From the NCBI GenBank assembly GCA_002633005.1, contig NMRA01000139.1, positions 196,132-260,131 on the forward strand: a stretch of DNA of 64,000 nt. The letters run 5' to 3'. The notes beneath the pieces were generated by a model that was not told where the DNA came from, did not search any database, and saw nothing but the letters and a program-made list of their open reading frames with translations. Numbering within the stretch: the stretch's first letter is position 1; every line of letters starts with the position of its first letter. This document shows positions 21,856 to 32,700 of this stretch, piece by piece. The stretch comes from Phoronis australis. Its lineage: Eukaryota > Phoronida > Phoronidae. Both the position numbers and the translations under genes were made by a program.

Positions 21856-24800
21856 GTGAGTTCTAGTTGGACATCATACTGCCAGTGGCCTGACAACCAT
21901 ACTCGTCCAATACATGTATGACGGACAATTAGTTTCAGATAATTTAAATAAGGGGTTTGAAAGTGTTCCATGAAATCCTGGCACAGATGTAGCTAAATAA
22001 GTTGCGACATGATAATATCGTAAGGAAACAACATTAAATTTTTGAAAGGAAAATGTCCACGTATTAACGTCGTAATTCCTAAAATGGCTGAATAATAGTC
22101 ACAATTTTTGTTTTTGTTCCTGTTAGTTGGACAACGGGCGTGTCAGCGACGCCGTAATCCCAATGTTTTGTTACCGTCTCACCTGATAGTCTACAGGAGT
22201 ACAGGAAGGCCTACATTTTTAGTTATGTTACATCTGTGCCATAAATACTAGTTGAGTAAACAGTCTATGGTGCCACACAGTGAACCCTAGCTCTAAGGCC
22301 GCACGTGCGAATCACTTGTCATGTGGTACCCCTTTCACAAAACTAAAAGACTGCACGTGCGCGGATCCGTCCGGTGATTCGTTCCGACTCTTCGATGGCC
22401 CTGTGGCATTCCTGAACGACAGCCCGGGGGTCACTCATATTGACGAAGTGCCCGCAAGCTTGAACCAAAACTTGCGGGTAGGCCAGAGTAGGCCTACCTG
22501 CGCGGAGTCCAATAGACCCCTGATGTTCCCGCACTTCTTTCCCTCATAAGGCCCATTGCAATGGCCTCAGCCCCGCAAAAGGTGGGAGGCAAAAATCTAC
22601 CCCGCAGAATGGGGTGGGAATTAATTAGCAGACTCTGGCACCCGCAATAGGGGTCTCTACTGAAGCAGTTTTGGTACACGCCTGCGGTCACCTTGTTAAA
22701 TGATGAGTGACCCCCGTGCCGAACGGCAGTCAGCGGCCAAAGTGAGTACAAAGATGCCGGGATCACGTGAAAGGTCCTCAGTTTTGATCGAAAGTCTGAT
22801 GTCGACGTGACCCTGCCCGTCAGGGGGACACAAGCCTATAGGCTCAGTGTACAAGCTGCGCACTACAAGGGCGGGCTCCCACAGGGATGATAAAACCATT
22901 TTCAACCCAATAAAATAAAATTCGGCCTTTCTACGGCCCTTTCGATGGGATATCGTTTCAAATGGGAACTTTTCCCTAGAAGACGTTTAATTGCTCGATG
23001 TGAAACCGGCTTAGTGACAACGATAGCCGGTCGCAGGCCTATAACTCGAATAGTAAGTAGATCGGATCGGCCTTGTTTCCGTATCTAGGTGAGCTTAATC
23101 ACGGCGTTATCAGCTTTTCACGAGATGGCTGGTTGCAAAATATGTGACCCGAGGATATTTAAGACGCTCCAAAGCCGACATGGTTAAATTTGGACTAATG
23201 GGTTGGTACTATGGCCAAGACGGTGGTAACTTAATTAATAAGTTAATTTATTAAACGCACATTTATTTGATGTGTCTCGAGATGGCCAAAGGCGACTCCA
23301 CATTTGACCTCTCCGTTACAAGAAAAATGCTGAGCATACTTTGAATTTGTTGATGTAGTCAAGTCTTCACTTTTGTTTTCTAATATTGTGAAGATAGACG
23401 TACTACAGTCTCCCTCTTTGTACACTTTCGTGGAAATGAATGGCGCATTATTTTTTAGCTTAGCAGAGGCGGACAAATACTGTGGACTATTCTCTCATTT
23501 TCACCCATCAGAGGCTTGTAAACTTCTCCAACCGCTAATGTCACCATAAATATATTAACTGAGGCGACATATGCGTTGTGATAATAAGGCACAGGACTGT
23601 ACTAAATAGGACATTTTCAATTTTTTCTCCTCCTAAACTGCATATGTACTGAAATCTCATTTGTCTACCCTAACCCTTACCCCAGTAACCCTGACCTAAC
23701 CTAACCCTCAGAGAGTACAATTATCCCGACTGCGGCTATGTCATGATACACATATTAGTTACAATGAAGTGCTGGTTTCATCCGATTTTGTTGAAATTGG
23801 CGAGATGCTTTTTTCTGCTCTCACCTGTTTGTTCCTAACTTTGGCTCAGACTCATAACTTTATTTGAGCTTGACCGTTCAACCTGAGAAACTGAATCTAT
23901 TTCATGAATCAAATCACACCCTGTTTCATTTTTTTCAAGATATTCTGGGAAGCTGATGCTTGTGTTGCCACTGCGGAAGATTTCCGTCAAATCACTGGAT
24001 CTTGGGTTATAGGGTAATGAAAACCGTGCCGCCAACTCGGGGGTCGCTTTTTGCCCTTCCAACTATCGCTTCCGTCGAACACACAAGTTCCCCTTTTAGA
24101 GTGCATTTTGTTAATTTGAAGTCATGTCAAAGATCGTGATTTTTCTTACAGCTGCTACGCAACCAACGAAAGTCGTTACGCAACCTTCGACAACAGGTAA
24201 CCTAATTAAAGAAGTACTTTAAATTACGTCAGTATTAAGGTGTAAAAAAAGTCAGAGTGTATAAGCCAGTTACACTCATCTGTTTCCTAATAATATTTAC
24301 TGTGACACTGTTCTGTTTCTGCATCAGCGTTCCAACCGCCAGCGACTCTACTTGACAAGACGCATTGGGGTCGGCCAACCCTGAAATGGCGCAAATGGCG
24401 CACGTACCCATTTCCTGTCATTTGAGTTGTCGACTTATTCGGGAACTATTCATGATCGTAAAAGCGTAGTAATGTTTTTAAATCTCAAAGTCAAGTGATC
24501 TTCCGTTAAAGCTGCGTGTTCAGTCAGAATAAAAAGCAAAAATAGATCTAAGCCTTCTACTCCTACAATATTGGTAAAAAAATTGCCTTACCATGATAGA
24601 ACTTGTTTTCTAGGTTACCAAGAACATAAAAATTATTGACACGTCAAGAAAATCGCCGACTTTACTAAGGGTTGGTCATTCCTGATATTAGAAAGTGGCC
24701 CACACTAGGGAAATTAAATATTCAGTCACGTGACACAACATGTGACCATTTCCTGCGGGTATATCGTAGCCCTTTGTCTTAGCACTTCGGTTAGAACTCG

Positions 24801-27800
24801 AAATATGTTTGAAGTCACGGCTAAACAGGACCAAATGCAGCTATAAGAATTCAGCATTGTCCACTGAACAGTGGTGAAATGTCCCCTTAATTACTAGCGA
24901 TAACTGAGATAACGTACATAAATCTCTATGTTTTAATTGTTAAAACAACTTTAGAAGACTTGCAGTAATCAATGAAGTTGTACGTGAAAAATAAAGTATC
25001 TAATAACTACATTTTTTTCATTTTTCAGTCATAAAACCTCAGAACAAGTTAAGGTAAGTGTCACAGTAAACGTTAAGGCTGATCTCAGAAAATTACTTTT
25101 CTCACCGACAACGTCCATTAAAGTCGCCCGTCTAAGCTGATTTGCAGTTCCTGAATCAGAAAGACCGTGCACTATGCGACGACAAGAACGTGTACAGGGG
25201 ACAAACCCTGCAAAATTGAACGGCAAAATATGAATGTTTATTAAACGTGGATGGTTTGAACCCAGCACTAATCCCCCATTTTAATCTGTTCATATTTCTT
25301 AAGTTAACTGTATTTCTCCCGGCCGGCTATCCTACATCTCACGTCCACGTAAAGCGGCTCATTAACCCGCTTTGGCCGTCACGAAACTTTGGATACAAAG
25401 CAATTACAACTGTGAAATCCGTTTCAAAGTCAAATTTACGGATTGTTCCTGAGCTTGAAAACAACTGATAGTCTTTTTTAGCTCGAGACCATGTTCGACA
25501 AGATAGTTTGCCGGGGCGGATCCGAATTAATTACGCGCCATGATCTCAAGCAAAAGCGAACTGCCATGTTTTCCAAGCACAGAAACCTCATCTTATCTAG
25601 CTGGTGCCAGTTACACACATAAAAAGAAAATGGTCCAAATGAAAAGCCAAAAAAGTTTTACACAGCGCAGGTTTACAACTCCAGTGCATCAATTTTGGTT
25701 CCCTGTCATCCAGTTGTTTTTTTTTCAGATATGAACTAAGAAACGTGTACATCGTCTCCAGTGGATTCCAGTTCAACGGAGCAACATCCCAGATGATCAT
25801 AACCAACCCGCCAATAGATCTCGTGCGAAGAAATAGTTTTGCTGTTTACGCTAGATTACGGATTGAAAAAGACCCTTGGCATTGGGTAAACCCGCTAACA
25901 GGAAACACCTGACCCCCGCGGCTGCGTCAACTAGGACGGGTAACAAGTGGTCGAAGATTGGTTGATAATGACGAAAACTATGACAGTTAATGTTGTGCGT
26001 CGAGGACTACCTGCATGGTTCTTTATTTTCATAACTATATTAAACAAATTCCGTCCGATTTTGTAGGCAGTGGCGGATTTAGAGGGGGCCATGGCCCCTC
26101 CTAAAATTCTCCCAGAGTCCATTTGGCAGTACGGGGGTGCGAATGTCTGACGGGCAAAATCCTGGCTAATAATCTGCCCTGTCGCCCCCCCCAACTCAAA
26201 ATCCTGGATCCGCCCCTGGACGGTAAAAATAGCAAACGTCTCCCATATTCCGGCGCTTAAAATCACGTACTTCCTGCTGCACCGGCAGCACCCCTTCCAA
26301 AAGGATATTATGAAGCAAATCGTCAACCACTACTTCCCCGGCCGGAGTACAAGCACAGCCTCGCGGGGTGGTAAACCTATAGACTTGAAACCCGTCTGTA
26401 TTATCTCATATACTACCGGTACCCTGTGATTAGAACTGTTGCGGTTGTCGGTGTAACTTTATTAAAAACTACACCGACGCCTAGCCGGTGACTTCTGCAG
26501 CCAAAACACTAGTTGTGAACTGAACCAATAACCGTTAAAAAGCAATAACTGAGTGCACACAATGAACCAGATTTTAACCTTAGAAATGAAACTCAGATGC
26601 TTCCTTCAAAAACAAAAATCACCGATTATAATGACCAGCTTGGCGCTGGCTGCCTCTGTTTGTATTTTTTGAGTTTTAAGCCACCTTAAGGTCACATGGG
26701 ACGTCATCAAAANAAGCAAATCGTCAACCACTACTTCCCCGGCCGGAGTACAAGCACAGCCTCGCGGGGTGGTAAACCTATAGACTTGAAACCCGTCTGT
26801 ATTATCTCATATACTACCGGTACCCTGTGATTAGAACTGTTGCGGTTGTCGGTAGCGTCGGTGTAACTTTATTAAAAACTACACCGACGCCTAGCCGGTG
26901 ACTTCTGCAGCCAAAACACTAGTTGTGAACTGAACCAATAACCGTTAAAAAGCAATAACTGAGTGCACACAATGAACCAGATTTTGACCTTAGAAATGAA
27001 ACTCAGATGCTTCCTTCAAAAACAAAAATCACCGATTATAATGACCAGCTTGGCGCCGGCTGCCTCTGTTTGTATTTTTTTGAGTTTTAAGCATGGGACG
27101 TCATCAAAAAGTCTGTGCCGCGGTACGAGGCGTCGACGCAGCATGAATGGTCAACTTAAATCTTTGATCTTACGGAGAAGCCGTAACGTCACTATTCACT
27201 AGGGACACCTGGCAAACATAGCACGTTTTACTCTCAGCAAGTTCGTCGTCTGCTCATGGTCGGCTGTTGTGTGGCCAAAAGTATTCACGACATCAAGAGT
27301 TCTACTATTTGACTTTGAACAGCGTTTCAATGCCGAAGTTATTTTTTTCGTTGCACTGGACAGAAAAACAGGTGCAAAAATTTCCCGTCACAATACACTA
27401 ACCCGAAGCCGAGTTTGCTATGTTTAGAGGGTGACGCCTCCTTTAGTTAGGGCATTACGCAAGAAAATATAGGAGTTTCGAACCTGTTGTCTATAATCTA
27501 TGCTTCCATCGAACTTGTTATCCCTTACGAAAAATTCCAATTGGATTTCCCATTGGATTCCTATAGGAAATCCTATAGGCAATCCTATAGGATCTAATAG
27601 GAAATCCTATAGAAAATTCAAATAGGATTCAATATAGGAAACCCTACAGGGTATCCTTTAAACAATGTATCAGAAATTTAGAAAGACTGGTGGATTCAGT
27701 GTTTTCAAAATCACTTATTTTACTTGCAGACTCAATACATCCTATCGAAATGGGAAAATCCTTGGGTGTTCAGATTTTATTTAGAAAACGGCAGGATATG

Positions 27801-29059
27801 CGTGGACTTGAGACGTAATGCAATTTTGGGTGTTTTTGTGGTCAAGGATGTTCACTTGGTGAACCTGTGCGATTGTATTCTGGACCAACGTCAAGAGTAA
27901 GTCTAAATCGCCGACATCGAGACAAATGGAGGCGTGGACGGAGCTATATGAAAGCCCCTATGCATACTTGCCAACTGTCTCACTTTTGACGGAACCGTCC
28001 CGCTTTTTTAAAGTTTTGTCCTGCGTTCCACCACAGCATCACGTTTTACCGCCTTTTGAGCACGAGGTGGAATTTACATATAATGGAAGGTTTTGTTCTT
28101 TTCCACTCGAATGGCCTCCATTTCAAATTCCCAATTTACACGCACGACTAAACAAAAAAACTCATCTGAGTTTCTGGTAGTTGCGACGGATCATTTGCCC
28201 CTTACGGCACGGCCAAATGGTCAAGACCCTGATGTCCTGCTTTTCAATTTTCGAATGTTGGCAAGTATGTCCTACGAGTTTTCATAAAACAATGAACTTG
28301 TGAATGAAACATGTTGGACAGACTCTTTAAATCTGTAAACTACAAGGGCCTCATGTTTAGATTTTGAAATTTTGTGTGAAATAACAAAAAAGAACTGGTT
28401 GGTCCCTATTCTGATTGGAATATGTAGACCTTAGACGTCTAATGTAGCAGTTGGAGCTCACATTGACTCATGTCATTTTATTACACCAACAGGGTGTAAA
28501 ATATCTTATTTCGGCGCCTAAATGTGCGGCTAAGTTCAAAACGAACAACCAGTTTGCGGAGGAAAATGTGTTTGGGCAGCTTAGCAACTTAAACTAGAGT
28601 GAGGCTAGTCGCGATGAAGTCGCCATGGGCAATCTGAGGTCCTATTTGGCGAGCTGATGGAAGCTGAATTCAAACGTTGCCTAGAAAAGATAAGCCCTTG
28701 CAGTCAGCTCCGACTTCCCTGACTGACAAGATGTTGTTGGTGTTAATGTTTTAGAGGATGTTGTTGTTACAAGAAACAACGATGGTATAATGACGATGAT
28801 TTTCAGGCTCGACATCGGTTTCACTTGGGACCCTAAGAGCGGCCTACTGGCAATTTACCAAGACGGACAGGAGTGCAGCCGGAAACAATCCATGTACAGA
28901 AACGAAGAGCTTCAAAGGAACAATGACGCCAGCTGGGAAGTTGGGTTCAAAGGAGACACGAACGACTCATTCTTAAAAGGACACCTGAAGAAGTTATGTA
29001 TCGCACCTGGCACTGAAGCACCCAACGAGAAAAGTACGTGCAAGGGCTATGGAATCTAG
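21570..29059 (+). CDS. Secreted coiled-coil / ConA-like lectin-fold protein, complete (6 exons)
   Basis: Exons: 21570-21855, 24152-24196, 25029-25053, 25729-25885, 27730-27896, 28807-29059. All are GT-AG, phases agree (1, 1, 2, 0, 2), total 933 nt, 310 residues. Residues 1-21 form a signal peptide ending CLTTAQ. Residues 28-83 are a charged heptad-type coiled coil. NET at 83-85 is a possible N-glycosylation site. Residues 96-118 form a Thr/Pro/Lys-rich linker. From 120 on a beta-rich domain follows with SSGFQFNGATSQMIITNPP, RNSFAVYARLRI, WENPWVFRFYLENGRICVDL and LDIGFTWDPKSGLLAIYQDG. The FTWD-x(4)-GLLAIYQDG block is typical of pentraxin/LamG/polycystin-associated ConA-like folds. Probably extracellular and oligomeric through the coiled coil. 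No named orthologue recognised; the ligand is unknown. Confidence 0.82.
21856..24151. other. Intron 1 of lectin-like gene
   Basis: Contains a GC-richer stretch (about 22290-22880) unlike its AT-rich surroundings, a telomere-like tract at 23665-23710, and two minus-strand open frames with fairly balanced composition (23243-23476, 23835-24062) that lack ATG starts. No gene is supported. Confidence 0.5.
23665..23710. repeat. Degenerate CCCTAA-type interstitial tract
   Basis: taccctaacccttacccc, then agtaaccctgacctaaccta and accctc: about seven imperfect copies of the metazoan telomere hexamer on this strand. Confidence 0.55.
24152..24196 (+). CDS. Lectin-like gene exon 2: Thr/Gln linker microexon (45 nt)
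   Basis: Acceptor tttcttacag, donor gtaacc. Encodes ATQPTKVVTQPSTT with a split codon on each side (phase 1-1). TQP occurs twice. Supported mainly by splice sites and phase continuity. Confidence 0.68.
25029..25053 (+). CDS. Lectin-like gene exon 3: 25-nt microexon
   Basis: Acceptor tttttcag, donor gtaagt; 25 nt encoding VIKPQNKL plus a split Arg codon. It is the only frame that restores phase 2 for the next exon (AG|A). Very short, so RNA evidence would be wanted. Confidence 0.62.
25729..25885 (+). CDS. Lectin-like gene exon 4: first half of ConA-like fold
   Basis: Acceptor after a long T run (ttttttttcag), donor gtaaac. Encodes YELRNVYIVSSGFQFNGATS, then QMIITNPPIDLVRRNSFAVY and ARLRIEKDPWHW. 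The frame stops 8 codons after the donor, consistent with splicing. Phase 0 at the end. Confidence 0.78.
26068..26218. mobile_element. CAGTGGCGGATTTAG MITE, copy 1 (151 bp)
   Basis: Starts CAGTGGCGGATTTAG and ends CTGGATCCGCCCCTG, whose reverse complement CAGGGGCGGATCCAG matches the start at 12 of 15. Internal phrases cccctcctaaaattctccc, ccatttggcagt and aactcaaaatcctggatc recur at 33569 and 37531. The CAGTGGCGG/CAGGGGCGG termini look hAT-like. No transposase. Confidence 0.7.
26313..27112. repeat. 400-bp direct duplication joined by one N (probable haplotype duplicate)
   Basis: 26313-26712 and 26714-27112 are almost identical (aagcaaatcgtcaaccac through catgggacgtcatcaaaa), differing by a 9-bp insertion (tagcgtcgg) in the second copy, a 14-bp stretch present only in the first (about 26680-26695), and a few substitutions. 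The copies abut at the single N at 26713. This is the signature of two alleles placed in series; it lies in intron 4 of the lectin-like gene. Confidence 0.85.
27540..27650. repeat. Short TCCTATAGGA-type repeat cluster
   Basis: About eight variants of the partly palindromic ggattcctataggaaatcc follow each other. Intronic; function unknown, possibly a slippage-expanded palindrome. Confidence 0.65.
27730..27896 (+). CDS. Lectin-like gene exon 5: middle of ConA-like fold
   Basis: Acceptor tacttgcag, donor gtaagt overlapping an in-frame stop. Encodes TQYILSKWENPWVFRFYLEN, GRICVDLRRNAILGVFVVKD and a Cys-containing LCDCILDQRQE. Ends in phase 2, matching exon 6. Confidence 0.78.
28807..29059 (+). 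CDS. Lectin-like gene exon 6: FTWD strand and C-terminus
   Basis: Acceptor atgattttcag. Encodes LDIGFTWDPKSGLLAIYQDG, ASWEVGFKGDTNDSFLKGHL, KKLCIAPG and ends CKGYGI before TAG. Four of the gene's Cys residues are in or next to this part and may pair. Confidence 0.82.
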
Positions 29060-29254
29060 AGTAGATAATGCAGTGGTGGGCGTAATCAGTTCAAGGCAAA
29101 ACTGACATTTCTCGTTCATTGTGCTATATCTGACAATTAGCCGGCCCTGTCGTGGTTGTTGTCTGCTCACGCTCGTTCACACATGTCTCAAACACACAGA
29201 CTAAAATGGATGTATCGCAATTTTCTGACCAAATTACTCTGCATATATATATAT

Positions 29255-29260
29255 AATAAA
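29255..29260 (+). terminator. Candidate poly(A) signal of lectin-like gene
   Basis: AATAAA in atataataaagg, 196 bp after the stop at 29059. Confidence 0.5.
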
Positions 29261-29297
29261 GGATCTAAGATAAAAGCAAATTCCTCCTCTCTTTGTT

Positions 29298-29303
29298 TTT
29301 ATT
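29298..29303 (-). terminator. Candidate poly(A) signal of GDAP1-like gene
   Basis: TTTATT on the + strand, AATAAA on the - strand, 134 bp after the GDAP1-like stop and about 40 bp from the opposing gene's signal. Confidence 0.45.
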
Positions 29304-29436
29304 TTTGTCTGTTGATAGCAATAGACAGCCATTTTCCTGTTTTCAACTGGACAATGTTTTCTAATGAAATTCCAGTTGATGACCTCCATTACCAAATCAA
29401 CCAAAGGGACTTATGCTTAGAAGCCCCATACAGTCC

Positions 29437-29756
29437 TTAAGTCCAATATTTTCTGTATATTAGGCATCCAGTAACAACGGCACCAATGGTAACCGCCACT
29501 GGCAAGTAACTCGTCACAGTTGAACAGGCTTTCTTGAACAACATCGCCCCAAAAATGGTATAATAGGAGAAGTTAAACACTCGAGCTGATTCGCGCTTCT
29601 GAAACGCCGCGTAATACGCCGTCAGTAGCGGCTTATCCTTTAGGAACAACCGGTTGCTAAGGCCGACAAGATCAATGCGAGACAGGAGGTTGAACAAGTG
29701 GATGTCGGCCAAGGAGAATCGTTCACCACACACCCAGCGGTCTCCGTTAGCGCCAC
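29437..29756 (-). CDS. GDAP1: GDAP1-like exon 5 (GST-C end and tail anchor)
   Basis: Acceptor ctttttcaacag. Encodes GANGDRWVCGERFSLADIHL through the hydrophobic LPVAVTIGAVVTGCLIY to RKYWT and TAA. W-CGE-FSLADI is the most conserved GDAP1 motif; tail topology is as in the family. Confidence 0.95.
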
Positions 29757-32700
29757 CTGTTGAAAAAGGAAACTGGTTACACTCCTAGAGGTCTCAGACC
29801 CCTAGCTAATTATGAGAGATGAATAGCTAGAACCATGGTCAACTACTTCATCGCCACGCATCGAAAACGAGATTCTTAGTCTAAACGACTTGTCAAAACA
29901 TTCAATCAGTAGTTTTCCGTATTCTTCTCGATGACCACCTCCCCTCCTCTCATTACGCCCGCTACAGGACTAACACATCGCTGCACCTATACCATTATAA
30001 TGTACTTATTTTATTCAGACATTTAGAAAACTTAGCAAAGACTTTTTGGCATTTTGTTCTGGTCGGGGCTATTTGCCGAGAGGGCATACCTCACATCCAG
30101 TTGATCGCCAAAATTAGGGCCGAGTTAAAATTTCGACAGAAAGTGCTACCTCCACGGCCAGGAATGGACGGCCAGGAAATTGCATAAACTGGTCTAAGGG
30201 GGAGTTAGGGGTTAAAGCTTCTCCTGGAAGACACGTTGAGCGAAAAATGCCACCGGTACACAAGAAACGGCCCCAAAAACCCCCTCTCTAAATTCGTAGG
30301 TGTTCGAAGATCAGCCCCTGAATTACAACTAAAGGAGAAATCTCCAGCAGAAAATTGACGTCTAAAAATTGACATAAGTACCACTATTTTCATAGCAGGG
30401 GGTGCCACTTACATTCCACTGTTCCCAGTTCTTGCTCCACTTGCGTCAGAATTTCATCGAAAAGCCTGAGGCACTTTAGGTAGTTCTCTTCGCTGAAATC
30501 GGCGGCAAACCTGATTTTGGATGTACGGATCTTCTCCAAGTAGACATCTCGTAAATCAGGATTGCTATCGGCGAATTTTCTCAACTTGGCCTCTCGGCTG
30601 TCCTCGTATGTTAGATCAGCTGAAATAGTCATTGTTTTAAAGGGAGAATTCTTCCTACTTATGGTCTCAACAAGAAAATCACAAAGAGGGAGATTAACCA
30701 ACAAATCATCAAATCATTTCGCCTTGTTTAGCTATCACTAACTTTGGAACAACATGTTGCAGAAACATCTCACGGGATTCATTTGAAAACTTTAGTTACT
30801 ATGCTCTATGCTTTGTTTTCCAAAATATTATTCGGAACTGTTTTTAGAAAATTCCACTTTTGCACGAAAGACTATCAAATATAGGTCGCAGTTGCATCAT
30901 ACATTTTAAGTAACCACCAATGCTCTTCTCTACGTGGGCCAGGTCTCAACTCACTTCAAAATGTGTAATGCTTTGAAACAAATTTTAACTAAAAGCATGC
31001 TTACTTCAAAAGGAATTATCGCGTGCGCTTTCATTTGCTATCAAACAAGAATAATGCAAACACAAAAACAGCTTACCACCCCTCATGAACCTGAAGACAA
31101 ATCGCGGTATTTTGGGATTTTCAGCGTACTTATCATTATGCGCAGTGCCATAAGTCAAAAGGTATACGATGGATAAACCTTCCTTGCCGTCCGGTTCGGT
31201 GTTGATGAGTTTCATGATTTTGTCGCAACGTGCCGCATCCTCGGTACCCGCATCTGGCCAAAGTTTTACCGAATCCGCTGTAACACACGTTGACAATACA
31301 ATCATACGTCACGTGACTGATGGAGACTGAGTAATAAGATATCAAGTGAACAACATATCTAACAGGAAATTGCCATGTTCATCTTCACGTGTACAGTAAA
31401 AATTCTGACAAGGGCACATTTTTATCTTTCTAGTATTCAAAAATCAGTCTGGTAGCACCTTTTGGAAAATCGGGGAGTGCGACAAAAGGCGAAATATGTA
31501 TAATAAACTTTGTGAGTCGGGTTTCATCCCTGTTGCTGATGTAGGCCAAACAAAACACGTGTATCTAAGACAACTCTAAACATAAAGATAAATGTTCTGT
31601 AATTTCTACATCTTTAATCAACTCGAAAAGTGACACACAGTTGTCGCTGTAAAATAAGAGTGCTCAATAAAGACGGTTAGAGGGTATTTGGCAGCTAGCT
31701 CAGTTTTAAAACATTCACCCAGCTCCAGCTGGGAGAATATCAGCTGCAGCGACAGGCGACATGATCGTGTTTACAGACAGAAATATCTGCCCTTGATACG
31801 GATGAATACTTTGTTATACTAGTACAAAGTTACGAAGGCCCATTGGTATGAGTCTTGGTAGAATGAACACCAATGTTCAGTAAAAACGTTTCACCAATGT
31901 TCAATAAAAACGTTTCTACTGGTGACAAGCAGGTATTTTGCCGAAGGATCGGAAAAATTGTGAAATCAACTTGTCCAGTTTCTCACAAAGTCTTCATTTT
32001 GTCTGACACTGGCTTTCATCGTTCATTTGATAATACAACAAAACATGAAGAATAATTACTAATCGACAGAAATTTTTCCAATTACAGGCCCATAGATGTA
32101 CCTACAGTACGGGGAGGCTGTTCGTGAAAATTCAATGACTTGTTTTCAACAAAACAAACCCGAAAGTGATTTTCACACTACTTTCAAAACCCCAAGGCAA
32201 AACACAGATCATGACATGCTTGCCTATTTTATTTTTTGTAAGCGCGCACCCGGTCGTCCTGCATACCTGCAAAAGAAGTCCAATTAAATAGTTGGGTCTT
32301 ACTTTCATAAATCGTTGGAGAGACCGGTACAGACTGTGGTTATAATTTTTACAGTTTTCTGTAATAACCAGTACCCTGCGTTCAATTTAAGAGTCACTCT
32401 TTGAACAATGAAACCAACCATACACCACGCGTCAACTTCAACAGCTAAGAAGCAACCTAAATTTGTCAGCCATTTATCAATTGAACAACAATTCTAAAAC
32501 CAATAACAGTCCTGTCATGCAAGTTGCAGTTTCCTTTAGGTTTATTGATACGCAGGGTCAATCTAAGCTTAAAAACACGAATTACATGTATCTAAAGTTG
32601 GAATTAATTGAGGCAAAGTTGAATTGCTTCAGAACACGTGCACTCTCAGTTACCAAAAGTCGGTATTCTATCAATTTGCACTGAAACATTTATCTTACAA

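Noticed and set aside
28501-28680. Extra exon of the lectin-like gene before exon 6
   Set aside because: Some protein-like reading (GVKYLISAPKCAAKFKTNN), but exon 5 joins exon 6 directly in phase (GA|G) and the ConA-like fold is continuous without it.
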